Positions 43,987-55,142 of a stretch of 64,000 nucleotides of DNA are shown one piece after another. Position numbers and translations under genes: made by a program. How positions within the stretch are numbered: the first letter of the stretch is position 1; every line of letters starts with the position of its first letter. A model generated the notes under the pieces. The model was not told the DNA's origin. It searched no databases and was given only the letters and a program-made list of their open reading frames with translations. Source of the stretch: Bacteroidota bacterium (GTDB lineage: Bacteria > Bacteroidota > Rhodothermia > Rhodothermales > UBA10348); contig JAJCYP010000033.1 in the NCBI GenBank assembly GCA_029262855.1, positions 85,524-149,523 of the forward strand. The letters are read 5' to 3'.

Positions 43987-44738
43987 ATCATTGCGTCGAC
44001 CTCGGCCGGAGGGAGGCCGCGCCAGTTGGCCACCTGATTCACTATCAGCGCCCGGGTCGCGTCTACGAGTTCGGGCGCGTCATTCGCCTTCAGTCCCGCA
44101 ACCGGAATCGGATCAAAGACATGGAGGCTGATTTCCTGGCGCGCACCGAATCGCCAATCATCCTTGGGTAGCGCGTCGAAGGTGCCTTCAACGGCAACTG
44201 GCAATATGGGGACGCCAAGCTTGATGGCGAGTCTGAAGGCACCGTCGTTGAAGGGCCCCACTGTTCCGTCAGGCGTACGGGTGCCCTCGGGCATGATCAT
44301 TACCGAGCAGCCCTGTCTGAGCCGGCTGGCGGCCTCAGCAAGCACCCGAGCCCGGCTCATGCGGCTGGTCCGGTCCAGCGGAATGTCCAGCGACAGGTGC
44401 ATCATGCGACCCAATAGCGGGAGCTGAAAGAGCGAGGCCTTCCCAATCCATTTCATGTCCCAGGGGAGCCGGCTGAATACCGGGATGTCCGCTGCAGACT
44501 GGTGGTTTCCCACCACCAGGTAGGGGTTGCGGGGATTTTCCGGTCTGAAGCCACTGACCCGTACGCGCCACGCGGGATTGATCCGGGTCATGACATTCCC
44601 GAGTCGCCGAAACCACAGCCCCGTCCGGTACTTGACGGGGTCGCGGTCAAGCAGGTTGACCACCTCCATGATGGGCACCCACAAAACAATGAGTGCACCA
44701 ATCGCGAACCAGGCCCATATGGAGCGGAGCGTTTTCAC
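43983..44738 (-). CDS. plsC: 1-acyl-sn-glycerol-3-phosphate acyltransferase
   Basis: A 251-residue membrane enzyme converting lysophosphatidic to phosphatidic acid. Motifs are NHQSAADIPVFSRLPW (HX4D), IPLDRTSRMSRARVL, IMPEGTRTPDG, and VPILPVAVEGTFDALP. Two N-terminal hydrophobic segments anchor it (IWAWFAIGALIVLWVPIMEV). Its stop overlaps the Fe-S membrane gene by 4 bp (convergent). Confidence 0.92.
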   Translation of the reverse strand: MKTLRSIWAWFAIGALIVLWVPIMEVVNLLDRDPVKYRTGLWFRRLGNVMTRINPAWRVRVSGFRPENPRNPYLVVGNHQSAADIPVFSRLPWDMKWIGKASLFQLPLLGRMMHLSLDIPLDRTSRMSRARVLAEAASRLRQGCSVMIMPEGTRTPDGTVGPFNDGAFRLAIKLGVPILPVAVEGTFDALPKDDWRFGARQEISLHVFDPIPVAGLKANDAPELVDATRALIVNQVANWRGLPPAEVDAMI

Positions 44739-44803
44739 CTGCGGATAATACGGCCGCCTCCTGTCTGGCCCGCGTCGTCAGACCGGTATCCGGAGAGGTT
44801 CAC

Positions 44804-44838
44804 AAAAAAAGCCACCCACCCGTTAACCGGGCGGGGGC
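44804..44838 (-). terminator. Intrinsic terminator after the TIGR01777 epimerase gene
   Basis: Read on the minus strand, a GC-rich stem (GCCCCCGCCCG and its complement across a TTAA-containing loop, with one G-U pair) is followed by TTTTTTTGTG. It lies between the epimerase stop and plsC. Confidence 0.78.
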
Positions 44839-44911
44839 TCAGTCCAAGAGCAACTTTTGGTGCGACGTGATGCGAAGCCGCATGGCCGACGGCGGGCTCA
44901 GTCCAAGAGCA
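44835..44911 (+). repeat. Duplicated 18-bp segment containing the epimerase stop codon
   Basis: The segment GGGCTCAGTCCAAGAGCA occurs at 44835-44852 and again at 44894-44911, 59 bp apart. In the original copy (44894-44911) it encodes the last residues of the epimerase (minus strand LLLD-stop); in the other it sits at the outer arm of the terminator. It is not seen elsewhere in the window. Confidence 0.8.
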
Positions 44912-45809
44912 GGTCACGGAGTGCCGACTTCAGATCTGGAAAACGGAATCCAAACCCGAGCTCGATGGCCCGCTTCGGCAGGACTCGCTGGCTGTCAAGC
45001 AAAACCGATGAGGCCTGACCGAACAACAGTTTCAGGGCGAACTTCGGGACTGGCAGAAAGGCGGGCCGCCCAAGGACCTCACCCAGTCCGCTTGCAAAAT
45101 CACGGAAGGTCACCGGGTTTGGAGCCGAGCCGTTAAGGGGCCCGGCGAAGGCCTCTTCTCCGATGGCCACAGCGACCATCTCGATCAGGTCATCCAGATG
45201 GATCCATGGAACGAACTGCGTCCCTGAACCGAGGGGGCCTCCGAGACCAAATCGAAAGGGGGGCAGCATCTGATCCAGCGCTCCTCCACCCCGCCCCAGG
45301 ACCACGCCGGTTCTCAGGAGCACGACTCGGGTTCCATGCGACTCGGCCTTCATGGCGGCAGCTTCCCAGTCACGACAGAGGTCCGCCAGGAATCCGGCCC
45401 CAGGCCTCGATGCCTCGGTGAGGATCTCGTCGCCCCGGTTGCCATACAGGCCGACGGCACTCCCGGAGATCAGCACCTTCGGGGGTGATGTCGTCTTTGC
45501 CATCGCATCCACCAACGACGATGTCAGGTCAATTCTGCTACGCCTGAGACGGCGCTTCTTGGCTTCGTCCCAGCGCCCTCCAAGGATCGGCTCGCCTGCC
45601 AGATTTACTACCGCATCCGCCCGCTCAAGTGCCGCAATCAGCGCCTCGTCGCTGGCACTCGCCTCCAGCAGATCGACCTCCACTCCAAGGAGAGACCTGC
45701 CCTTGTCCAAACTGCGTGTCAAAGCGGTCACTGAGTGCCCATCGCGCTTGAGCCTGAGCGTTAGGGCACGACCAATGAAGCCTGTTCCGCCTGCAATAAA
45801 AACGTTCAT
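44898..45809 (-). CDS. TIGR01777 family NAD-dependent epimerase/dehydratase
   Basis: A 303-residue short-chain dehydrogenase-like protein. The Rossmann start FIAGGTGFIGRALTLRLKRDGHSV is classical. Then VVNLAGEPILGGRWDEAKKRRLRRSRIDLT, LISGSAVGLYGNRGDE, RTGVVLGRGGGALDQMLPPFRFGLGGPLGSGTQFVPWIHLDDL, and NGSAPNPVTFRDFASGLGEVLGRPAFLPVP are family blocks. The function is unknown; some homologues relate to cell division or pigment metabolism. I start at the ATG at 45809. A terminator follows. Confidence 0.93.
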   Translation of the reverse strand: MNVFIAGGTGFIGRALTLRLKRDGHSVTALTRSLDKGRSLLGVEVDLLEASASDEALIAALERADAVVNLAGEPILGGRWDEAKKRRLRRSRIDLTSSLVDAMAKTTSPPKVLISGSAVGLYGNRGDEILTEASRPGAGFLADLCRDWEAAAMKAESHGTRVVLLRTGVVLGRGGGALDQMLPPFRFGLGGPLGSGTQFVPWIHLDDLIEMVAVAIGEEAFAGPLNGSAPNPVTFRDFASGLGEVLGRPAFLPVPKFALKLLFGQASSVLLDSQRVLPKRAIELGFGFRFPDLKSALRDLLLD

Positions 45810-45874
45810 GTCGGACAAGATAAACGAAATGAACCGCGGGCGACGGGGCTCTGACGCCGCCCACCGAGAACGAC

Positions 45875-46492
45875 TTGGCGGGCGCTGGCCGCTACTGGGC
45901 CGACGCCATGCAGCGGGCGGATGTCTACGAACTTCAGGCGCTACTGCTGACGGCCAGAAGCCGGAAGGGCTCGTGGCATGCCGCGTGCGATGAGGCCGCC
46001 CAGGGTCTGGGAGAGATCGGGATGCGATGGAGCAGGGGCGAGATTGCCGTAATGGAAGAGCACGTGGCCAGTGAGCGACTTTCCCGCGCACTGGCTGCCA
46101 TCATGGCGACCATGCCGCGGTCCGCGGCCGATCCCGTCTGCATGCTCGCCTGTGTCGGAGATGACCAGCACACGCTTGGTCTGGCGTTCCTGCAGCTTTG
46201 TGTGCGTGAATCCGGATGGCAGTCCCTCTGGGTAGGCGGTTCCACACCTGAGGAGGAAATCGTCAGCATAGCCGGGTCTGGTCGAGTCAACATGATCGCC
46301 CTGTCCGCCTCCCAGGTGTCCGACAAGCCGGAGGTCCTCAAGGCACTCGCCGATGAGGTTGGCGCGGCCTGTCGGCGCTCGGGGACTGTTCTGGTTCTTG
46401 GTGGCCGGGCCCCCTGGCCTGAGCAGCCCTCATTTGGCCAGCGCATGACATCGTTCTCTCCTTTCCACGAGTTCCTTGGAGAGCTGCGATGA
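45875..46492 (+). CDS. Stand-alone cobalamin (B12)-binding domain protein, CarH/MtbC1-like
   Basis: A 205-residue protein made only of a B12-binding module. The helical cap shows RWSRGEIAVMEEHVASERL, i.e. the W-x9-E-H pattern of CarH/LitR and corrinoid proteins; the Rossmann part shows GDDQHTLGLAFL (D-x-H-x-x-G, lower axial His), then SGWQSLWVGGSTPEEEI and MIALSAS. There is no MerR-type helix-turn-helix in front, and the residue after the cap Trp is Ser, not the His used by light-sensing CarH. The start is TTG at 45875 or ATG at 45908. Its stop overlaps the idi start (ATGA). Confidence 0.86.
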   Translation: MAGAGRYWADAMQRADVYELQALLLTARSRKGSWHAACDEAAQGLGEIGMRWSRGEIAVMEEHVASERLSRALAAIMATMPRSAADPVCMLACVGDDQHTLGLAFLQLCVRESGWQSLWVGGSTPEEEIVSIAGSGRVNMIALSASQVSDKPEVLKALADEVGAACRRSGTVLVLGGRAPWPEQPSFGQRMTSFSPFHEFLGELR

Positions 46493-47099
46493 GTCGGTCC
46501 GGTCAGCGCGCCGACGCAATCGTGATGGAGTGGGTCGTTCTGGTCGACCTGCATGACAATCCGATTGGCGAAATGGGGAAGCTGGAGGCTCACCAAAAGG
46601 GTGCCCTGCATCGCGCAATCTCCGTTTTCATCTTCAACCAACAGGGCGAAATGCTGCTGCAGCGCCGAGCCGAGCACAAGTATCACTCTGGCGGGCACTG
46701 GTCGAATACGTGCTGCAGTCACCCCGCCCCGGAGAGCCGGTCGCGCGTGCTGCCGACCGCCGGCTCTGGGAAGAAATGAAGATCGCCTGTGACCTCAGCC
46801 ACCATTTTTCCTTCGTCTACCGAGCGGAATTTGATGGAGGACTCGTGGAACGCGAATTGGATCATGTGTTCATCGGTACCTTCGACGACGAACCGGATCC
46901 TGATCCTGACGAAATCGCCGAGTACCGCTGGACGACGGTGGATGTCCTTCGACGCGAAATGATCGAACGCGCAGGAGACTTCACGCCCTGGTTTCGTATC
47001 TGCTTTGAACGGGCGGTCACGGCCCCTCGAATCACCGAAGGGGATCAGACCATCAAGTTCGGGGTCACAAAGAAGGAGCCGCTGCTGCCCGGGTCCTGA
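46489..47099 (+). pseudogene. idi: Isopentenyl-diphosphate delta-isomerase (type I), single-base frameshift
   Basis: The enzyme interconverts IPP and DMAPP for isoprenoids, including carotenoids. The first part (46489 to about 46722) reads MEWVVLVDLHDNPIGEMGKLEAHQKG, HRAISVFIFNQQGEMLLQRRAEHKYHSGGHWSNTCCSHP; the rest continues in a frame shifted by one missing base: RPGEPVARAADRRLWEEM, FSFVYRAEFDGGLVERELDHVFIGTF. The shift is in the C-run ACCCCGCCCC (46721-46730). All catalytic elements survive (Cys in TCCSHP, His, both Glu), so this is a recent mutation, a sequencing/assembly error, or a programmed shift. Without the base, the product stops at about residue 96. Confidence 0.88.
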
Positions 47100-47135
47100 T
47101 GGTGCAGCGGCTCCGTGGAACTCATTGAGATCAAC

Positions 47136-47672
47136 ATGTCTGTCTTTCCAACCGTCTCCGAAGACCTGGCGCAAGCCTTCATTCGGCAGAGTCGCGCCCA
47201 ACTGACCGACGAGTATCGTCCCAAGATCCTGGCCTGTCTGGGGAAGCTGACCGAAGAAGATGTCTGGTGGCGTCCTCATCCAGCGTCAAACAGCGCCGGC
47301 AATCTGATCCTGCATCTCTGCGGCAATGCCCGTCAGTGGATCGTGGCAAGCATTGAGGGGCACCACGACATACGAATCCGAAGCGCCGAGTTCAGGGCAG
47401 ACGGCGAATTCGACAAGGCCATGCTGTCGGCCCTTCTCACGACCACTCTGCGGGATGTCGACTCGGTGCTTGCCTCGTTGGACCCGGGTGCCTTGAATGA
47501 ACATCGTCAAGTGCAGGGCTTCGACATGACGGTCATGCAGGCCATTTATCACGTGGTCGAGCACTTCTCCGGTCATACGGGTCAGATCACGTACATCACC
47601 AAGATGCGAACCGAAGCGGATCTCGGTTTCTACCGCGCCGCGCCGGATGGCTCGGTAACCACCGCGTGGTAG
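47136..47672 (+). CDS. DinB/DUF1572 family protein
   Basis: A 178-residue DinB-like four-helix protein of the DUF1572 type. It shows KLTEEDVWWRPHPASNSAGNLILHLCGNARQWIVASIEG (first His), LTTTLRDVDSVLASLDP, and YHVVEHFSGHTGQITYITKM (HxxxH pair), giving the likely metal site. These proteins are thought to be metal-dependent thiol-type enzymes. The start at the ATG at 47136 is preferred over a GTG at 47115. It is the third gene after the B12/idi pair. Confidence 0.85.
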   Translation: MSVFPTVSEDLAQAFIRQSRAQLTDEYRPKILACLGKLTEEDVWWRPHPASNSAGNLILHLCGNARQWIVASIEGHHDIRIRSAEFRADGEFDKAMLSALLTTTLRDVDSVLASLDPGALNEHRQVQGFDMTVMQAIYHVVEHFSGHTGQITYITKMRTEADLGFYRAAPDGSVTTAW

Positions 47673-47679
47673 GCGCACC

Positions 47680-48312
47680 ATGGTTGTAGTCAAGTATTTC
47701 CATGAGGAGCCGGCAGCCCTCGAAATCCTGGCGGAGGACGAGGCCCTGGACGCCCGTGGACCGGGTGCGCCCAACAGCCTCGAGGCCTTTCGGTCCTCTC
47801 CGAAATACTACCGGGGATACCTGACGGCCTCAGACTTGGAACGCGCCGTTACAGGAGCGACGGCGGTTGGCGACCCCGGCGTCTGGTCAGTACCCCTTCG
47901 CTCAATTCTGGAGCACGAATCGGTCTGGACCAATGACGGCCTGGGGGCGAAACCCGGGCTATTGAGCGATGTGCTTTCAGGCGCCCCCGTGGGGACGGTT
48001 GTCGTGGTGGGGACCTCGACGGGAGCGAGTGTCCCTGGGCTTCCCGGCGAGATCCGGGTCCACAACCGGGTCATCCGTGCGATACTCGATGCCGGAGATG
48101 TTCTCTTGCGTGCTGAGCCGGCGCACGACGGCGTGGACTGGGCACTGTACTCGGTCAAACCGCTGGCCGATCGCATCACGGCTGCCTTTCAAGCCGCCTC
48201 GTCATCCGATGCGGTCATGCGGTACGTGATCCCCCAACGCATGGCCAGAGGCGAGCACAAGTTCTACTTCGAGCGATACGACCTGGAGCTGTTCGCTGCC
48301 TATCGTGTGTAG
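47680..48312 (+). CDS. Protein of unknown function
   Basis: A 210-residue soluble protein I do not recognise. It has no signal peptide or membrane segment. Mid sequence VGTVVVVGTSTGASVPGLPGEIRVHNRVIRAIL could form a Rossmann-like strand-loop-helix, but this is only a resemblance. It follows the DinB-like gene by 7 bp on the same strand, so it is likely in the same transcript. Confidence 0.6.
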   Translation: MVVVKYFHEEPAALEILAEDEALDARGPGAPNSLEAFRSSPKYYRGYLTASDLERAVTGATAVGDPGVWSVPLRSILEHESVWTNDGLGAKPGLLSDVLSGAPVGTVVVVGTSTGASVPGLPGEIRVHNRVIRAILDAGDVLLRAEPAHDGVDWALYSVKPLADRITAAFQAASSSDAVMRYVIPQRMARGEHKFYFERYDLELFAAYRV

Positions 48313-48341
48313 GCTGGTGGCCGGTCAGGAATCCCGCCAGC

Positions 48342-49817
48342 CTAGCGCTGTGCCGCCTGAACGCGGACGGCTCTGTCCGAAAGATGGGTCACAATGGCAT
48401 CACGGGACGTCGAGACGATGCCCTGTTTCCCGGCGCCACCGAGCACGATCTCGAGACGACCATTGGGCCCGGCCACGGAGATGGTAACGGCCTCAACCAC
48501 GGGCGTAGGTGGATTGGAGGCGTTGGGGTCCACGTTCTCCACCGCGCGCATCACAAAGCTGGTGATGCCCGCACCCCTGATTACGTTATCGTAGCCCATC
48601 CCTCCGCTGAATCCGGAATCCGAGAGCTGGAGCGAGGTGTTTCCGACCGCCTTCACAGCCGTGCCTTGGACTTCGGCGGCGATGCTGGTCCCCTCGACAA
48701 GGGGATTTCCATTCTGGTCCGTCACGGTGAAGTTGTAGGTGGTCCCCACAGCGATGCTGAGCGGTGAGATCGTGACTACGGGGACGCCGGAAAAAATGAC
48801 GGGTGTTCGGCCCTGCACCTCAACGTTGTCCTTGTCGGCAGTAGTTGCTGTGACGATGGCTATGCCGTCGGCCGGGAGCGGGTTCGCCGAAATCAGGGAG
48901 ACCGCACCGCGACCCTCCGGATCTGTCTGAACCGAGCCTACAATTACGCCGTGCGTCGTGGTGAAGTAGACGGCCGTACCGGATCGAACCGGGTTGGCAT
49001 ATTGATCTCCGGCAATAATGGCGATCGAGTTGGACACACCGAAGGTGTTGAGTGCCGCAAAGTTGAACTTGGCGGGCCCGACGCTGAAGTGCGTCTGATC
49101 GGGGAGGCCGCCGTGAATGCTGATGGCGACGGGTTGGGAACGAACCGTCTTTCCCGAAACGGCCGTCTCGGCCACAACCTGCGTGACTCCGGCACGGGTT
49201 CCGCTGGACAGGGTCACCACCGCGACGCCGTTGTTATCCGTCGCGGCCGAGGCCGGAGCGAGTGACTCGCCTCCCATGGGCTGCACCCCGAATCGGAAGT
49301 TGATCAGAATACTGTTGTCCAGAACCACGGGCCGGCCAATGCTGTCAACAACCTGGAATGTCATGGAAGCCACCTCTTCGGAGCCACCTTCCCGGACACC
49401 GATGACGGTGGCCGACTGCTGCAGGAGGAGAATACTGTGGGCTCGACCAGACTCGGGCTCACTGGCCACCACCTGCTCCAGTCGCAGGGTCGGAACCTGA
49501 ATAATGCGCCCGGCCAGGGCCAGCACCGTTACGCTGGCGGTATCGAAACCATCGCTTCCGGCGATGATCTGCAGGTCCATTGTACTGTCGATGTCCACGC
49601 TGATGTCAAAACTGCCGTCGACCCCCACTTCGTAAAGCAGGTCGAGGGGCAGAACGCGGACAAATGCTCCGTCGACCGGATTATTTGTCTCCTGATTCAG
49701 GACAGTTCCGGTCAGATTTACGACGCCTCCGGTGTCTTCTTCGGGGGAAAAAGCGTCACATCCGATGGCAGCAAGGGCGATTGCCGCGAAAACAGCGGGT
49801 AAAAAAAGGCGTCGCAT
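48342..49817 (-). CDS. Lipoprotein with carboxypeptidase-regulatory-like and Ig-like domains
   Basis: A 491-residue lipoprotein (AAIALAAIGC). Residues 35-115 form a carboxypeptidase-regulatory-like domain (VNLTGTVLNQETNNPVDGAFVRVLPLD). Then two to three bacterial Ig-like (Big_1-like) domains follow (VVDSIGRPVVLDNSILINFRFG, ATDNNGVAVVTLSSGTRAGVTQVVAETAVSGK, YANPVRSGTAVYFTTTHGVIVGSVQTDPEGRGAVSLIS, GTTYNFTVTDQNGNPLVEGTSI). It is a surface or periplasmic adhesive or structural protein. The ligand is unknown. Confidence 0.85.
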   Translation of the reverse strand: MRRLFLPAVFAAIALAAIGCDAFSPEEDTGGVVNLTGTVLNQETNNPVDGAFVRVLPLDLLYEVGVDGSFDISVDIDSTMDLQIIAGSDGFDTASVTVLALAGRIIQVPTLRLEQVVASEPESGRAHSILLLQQSATVIGVREGGSEEVASMTFQVVDSIGRPVVLDNSILINFRFGVQPMGGESLAPASAATDNNGVAVVTLSSGTRAGVTQVVAETAVSGKTVRSQPVAISIHGGLPDQTHFSVGPAKFNFAALNTFGVSNSIAIIAGDQYANPVRSGTAVYFTTTHGVIVGSVQTDPEGRGAVSLISANPLPADGIAIVTATTADKDNVEVQGRTPVIFSGVPVVTISPLSIAVGTTYNFTVTDQNGNPLVEGTSIAAEVQGTAVKAVGNTSLQLSDSGFSGGMGYDNVIRGAGITSFVMRAVENVDPNASNPPTPVVEAVTISVAGPNGRLEIVLGGAGKQGIVSTSRDAIVTHLSDRAVRVQAAQR

Positions 49818-49873
49818 GGCTCAGATATCAGGGTGGTATGCCATCCCCCAAACCAAGACCGTACCAATCGTGC

Positions 49874-51103
49874 CTACAAGCCCAGTTGCCCCCACACCCA
49901 GAGCAAGGTCCGGACGCCCAGGCCGGCGCACACGGCCACGATCAGTACCCCCAGACCCAGGTACCAGCGCGGAAGGCGGGCATTCGATTGCCTGAATGCC
50001 ACGAACACGACAACGCCGGCGATCAACGGGAGGAGAATCCCGTTGGCCGCTTGCGCCGCCACGATGAGCTTCAGCGGGCTGACGTCGGTCAATCCGAAGA
50101 GCAGGCCCGTGGCGATCACGGACAGCCATATCCCCCGGAAGCGCCACGGATACCGGGACCGTTCCCACGCAAAGAGCTCCGTGATTCCCGCGGCGGCGGC
50201 CAGTGGCGCGGTGACCGCACTGGTGAGTCCGGCCGCAAGCAGACCAGCCGCGAAGAGGAAGCGGGAGGCTGTCCCGGCGGCCGGCTCGAGGAGGACGGCG
50301 AAGCCGGCAATCGTATTGGGCGCCTCTTCCGGCGACAAGGCAGCACCGGTCGCCAGGATGGCAAGCGAGACGACGCCACCGAGAGGAATGAAAATGGCCA
50401 TGCCGGCCAGCTCTGCCTTCCAACCGGTCCCCGCGGAATCCTCACTCCAGTAGGACTTGGCGGCGCTGGCGTGGAGGAACAGGTTGTAGGTCACGACTGT
50501 GGTCCCCAACAGGGCGATAACGGTCAGGATGCTTCCATCGGGAACGCGAGGTATCAGAAGCCCTGAGAACAGCGCTCCGAGATCAATTCCCGCCATCATC
50601 GCCGAAGACACAAACAGGATGCTCATGAGTGCCACCATGCCGGCCAAGACCCGCGTGATGCCCTTCAGGTCGAGAAGAAGAAGCAGCGCGGCGGTGGCGG
50701 CGCAAAGGACCAGTGGGATCTCCCTGCCCCAGCCGAAGGCCACGTCCAATCCCGCTCCGGCGCCCAGCAGGTTTCCGGTCTCAAAAGCGGCACATCCGAT
50801 CCAGAGCCCAAGCACTACCAGAGAAAAGACCAACCCGCGCACCAGCGGCGTCCTGGCCAAATCGCGGAGCGCATCGCCCAGCCCCTGCCGCGCCAGAATT
50901 CCGGAGGCAGCGGTGAATGACTGAAGGACGAACACGGCCACAGCCGAGAACGCCAGGACCCACCCCAGCGAGTAGTCAAACTTGACCCCGGCCGAGGCAC
51001 AGGTCAGGACGGTGCCCGGCCCGACGAAGGCAGCGACCACCAGTGAAGAGGTGCCGAGGCGGCGTCTTCTTGGTGCGGGAGAACGGTCCGATCCATCTGT
51101 CAT
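49874..51103 (-). CDS. Nramp-family transporter with altered metal-site motifs
   Basis: A 409-residue membrane protein with about 11 helices of the LeuT/Nramp fold (FVGPGTVLTCASAGVKFDYSLGWVLAFSAVAVFVLQ at the start, and GTTVVTYNLFLHASAAKSYW for helix 6). The classical Mn2+/Fe2+ site is DPGN in helix 1 and MPH in helix 6. Here they are GPGT and an aligned VTY, so both the Asp and the Met are lost. It is therefore unlikely to carry Mn2+ or Fe2+ in the usual way. It lies divergent from rpoZ. Confidence 0.83.
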   Translation of the reverse strand: MTDGSDRSPAPRRRRLGTSSLVVAAFVGPGTVLTCASAGVKFDYSLGWVLAFSAVAVFVLQSFTAASGILARQGLGDALRDLARTPLVRGLVFSLVVLGLWIGCAAFETGNLLGAGAGLDVAFGWGREIPLVLCAATAALLLLLDLKGITRVLAGMVALMSILFVSSAMMAGIDLGALFSGLLIPRVPDGSILTVIALLGTTVVTYNLFLHASAAKSYWSEDSAGTGWKAELAGMAIFIPLGGVVSLAILATGAALSPEEAPNTIAGFAVLLEPAAGTASRFLFAAGLLAAGLTSAVTAPLAAAAGITELFAWERSRYPWRFRGIWLSVIATGLLFGLTDVSPLKLIVAAQAANGILLPLIAGVVVFVAFRQSNARLPRWYLGLGVLIVAVCAGLGVRTLLWVWGQLGL

Positions 51104-51205
51104 GGCGGTGTGAAGTTTTTGCGATGGAGAAACCGGTTGGCCACCCTGGCATGCAAGGATGCTGCCCCTAAGTGCAGGGCCCCCAAATTAGAAGAGTTAA
51201 GGACC

Positions 51206-51511
51206 ATGTCCATAAAGACTGTCGACGTCGACAAACTTGCTGCTGCCACCGGCAACATGTACGAGACCGTTGCGATCCTCTCCAAGCGTGCCCGTCAGGT
51301 TGCCATGCATACCAAGGCAGAGCTCGATGAGAAACTCGCGTACTTCGAGGGCTTCGATCAGGAGTTGGAAGATCCCCGGTTTCAGGAGGAGCAGTCACGC
51401 ATCTCGCTTGAGTACGAAAAGCGCGCCGAACCCACCGAGGCTGCCATTGACCAGTTCCTCAACGGCGAAGTCTACTTCCGTGAAGCCACGCCGCTGACGG
51501 ACGACTTCTAG
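51206..51511 (+). CDS. rpoZ: DNA-directed RNA polymerase omega subunit (Rpb6-type)
   Basis: A 101-residue protein of the Bacteroidota-type omega/Rpb6 family: DKLAAATGNMYETVAILSKRARQV matches the conserved first helix that clamps beta-prime. The C-terminal half (EQSRISLEYEKRAEPTEAAIDQFLNGEVYFR) is lineage typical. The ATG at 51206 follows AAGGA. It is separated from uvrA by a strong terminator. Confidence 0.88.
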   Translation: MSIKTVDVDKLAAATGNMYETVAILSKRARQVAMHTKAELDEKLAYFEGFDQELEDPRFQEEQSRISLEYEKRAEPTEAAIDQFLNGEVYFREATPLTDDF

Positions 51512-51527
51512 ACGGACAGGAGATTGA

Positions 51528-51567
51528 AAAAAGGGGTGACTGCCGCGGGTGGTCACCCCTTTTTTTG
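51528..51567 (+). terminator. Intrinsic terminator after rpoZ
   Basis: AGGGGTGAC (51532-51540) pairs with GTCACCCCT (51552-51560) around an 11-base loop. TTTTTTT follows directly. An A-run precedes the stem, so it may also act on the opposite strand. Confidence 0.92.
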
Positions 51568-51748
51568 TGTGCCCGGCATGGCGCATACCACATGGGGGCA
51601 CGCTGCCCAGCCCACCGGCTGACCCACCCGCCGATAGACCCCACAGATGGGCGGCCTTTTTCGGGAGAGAACGGCGAAACGATTGCGTCCCCGTTCGGTA
51701 CCAACCGATTCTGTTCAGCCGCCAGAATCTGGGTCCGAGGCCCGGTAG
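51568..51748. other. Spacer between rpoZ terminator and uvrA
   Basis: No gene or clear regulatory box is visible. It should hold the uvrA promoter; no LexA-like box was recognised. Confidence 0.3.
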
Positions 51749-54721
<2,973 letters not shown>

Positions 54722-54752
54722 TCACCGCGCAAAAGACGCGCGTTTGCCTGCC

Positions 54753-55139
54753 ATGGACCCCTCTTTCATTCCCGAGTACAACAAGCCCGATGCACCCGGC
54801 ATCGCGATGAACTTCGACAACTCGGTCTCGCTGCTGGCCGTGATTGGGCAAGAGGATGATTTTCCCTCGGCCGCCAACCAGGTGTTTGGTCTGTTGAAGG
54901 AGGCCGAAGACCGCTATCCCGGTTGGCCGCGTGTGTTCTACGTTGAGATCAACGGCCACGCCGGAGACCGGACCGGATTCGATGAGGACTTCTTCGAGTT
55001 CCAACAGGAGTTCTGGTTCGCCACAATAGCCCACTTCGTCACGGCCTTCGATCTCCCCATGACGGGTGGCCTGGTCAACCCGCAGCCGCAGCGGAATGAT
55101 GTCCCCGATGTCCTGAATATCACCGCCCCGCCAGAATAA
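54753..55139 (+). CDS. Protein of unknown function downstream of uvrA
   Basis: A 128-residue soluble protein beginning MDPSFIPEYNKPDAPGIAMNFD. It is rich in acidic and aromatic residues (VFGLLKEAEDRYPGW, DEDFFEFQQEFWFATIAHFVTAFDLPMTGG) and ends NPQPQRNDVPDVLNITAPPE. I recognise no family. It lies 31 bp after uvrA on the same strand and could be co-transcribed. The ATG at 54753 is the first suitable start after uvrA. Confidence 0.7.
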   Translation: MDPSFIPEYNKPDAPGIAMNFDNSVSLLAVIGQEDDFPSAANQVFGLLKEAEDRYPGWPRVFYVEINGHAGDRTGFDEDFFEFQQEFWFATIAHFVTAFDLPMTGGLVNPQPQRNDVPDVLNITAPPE

Positions 55140-55142
55140 AGG

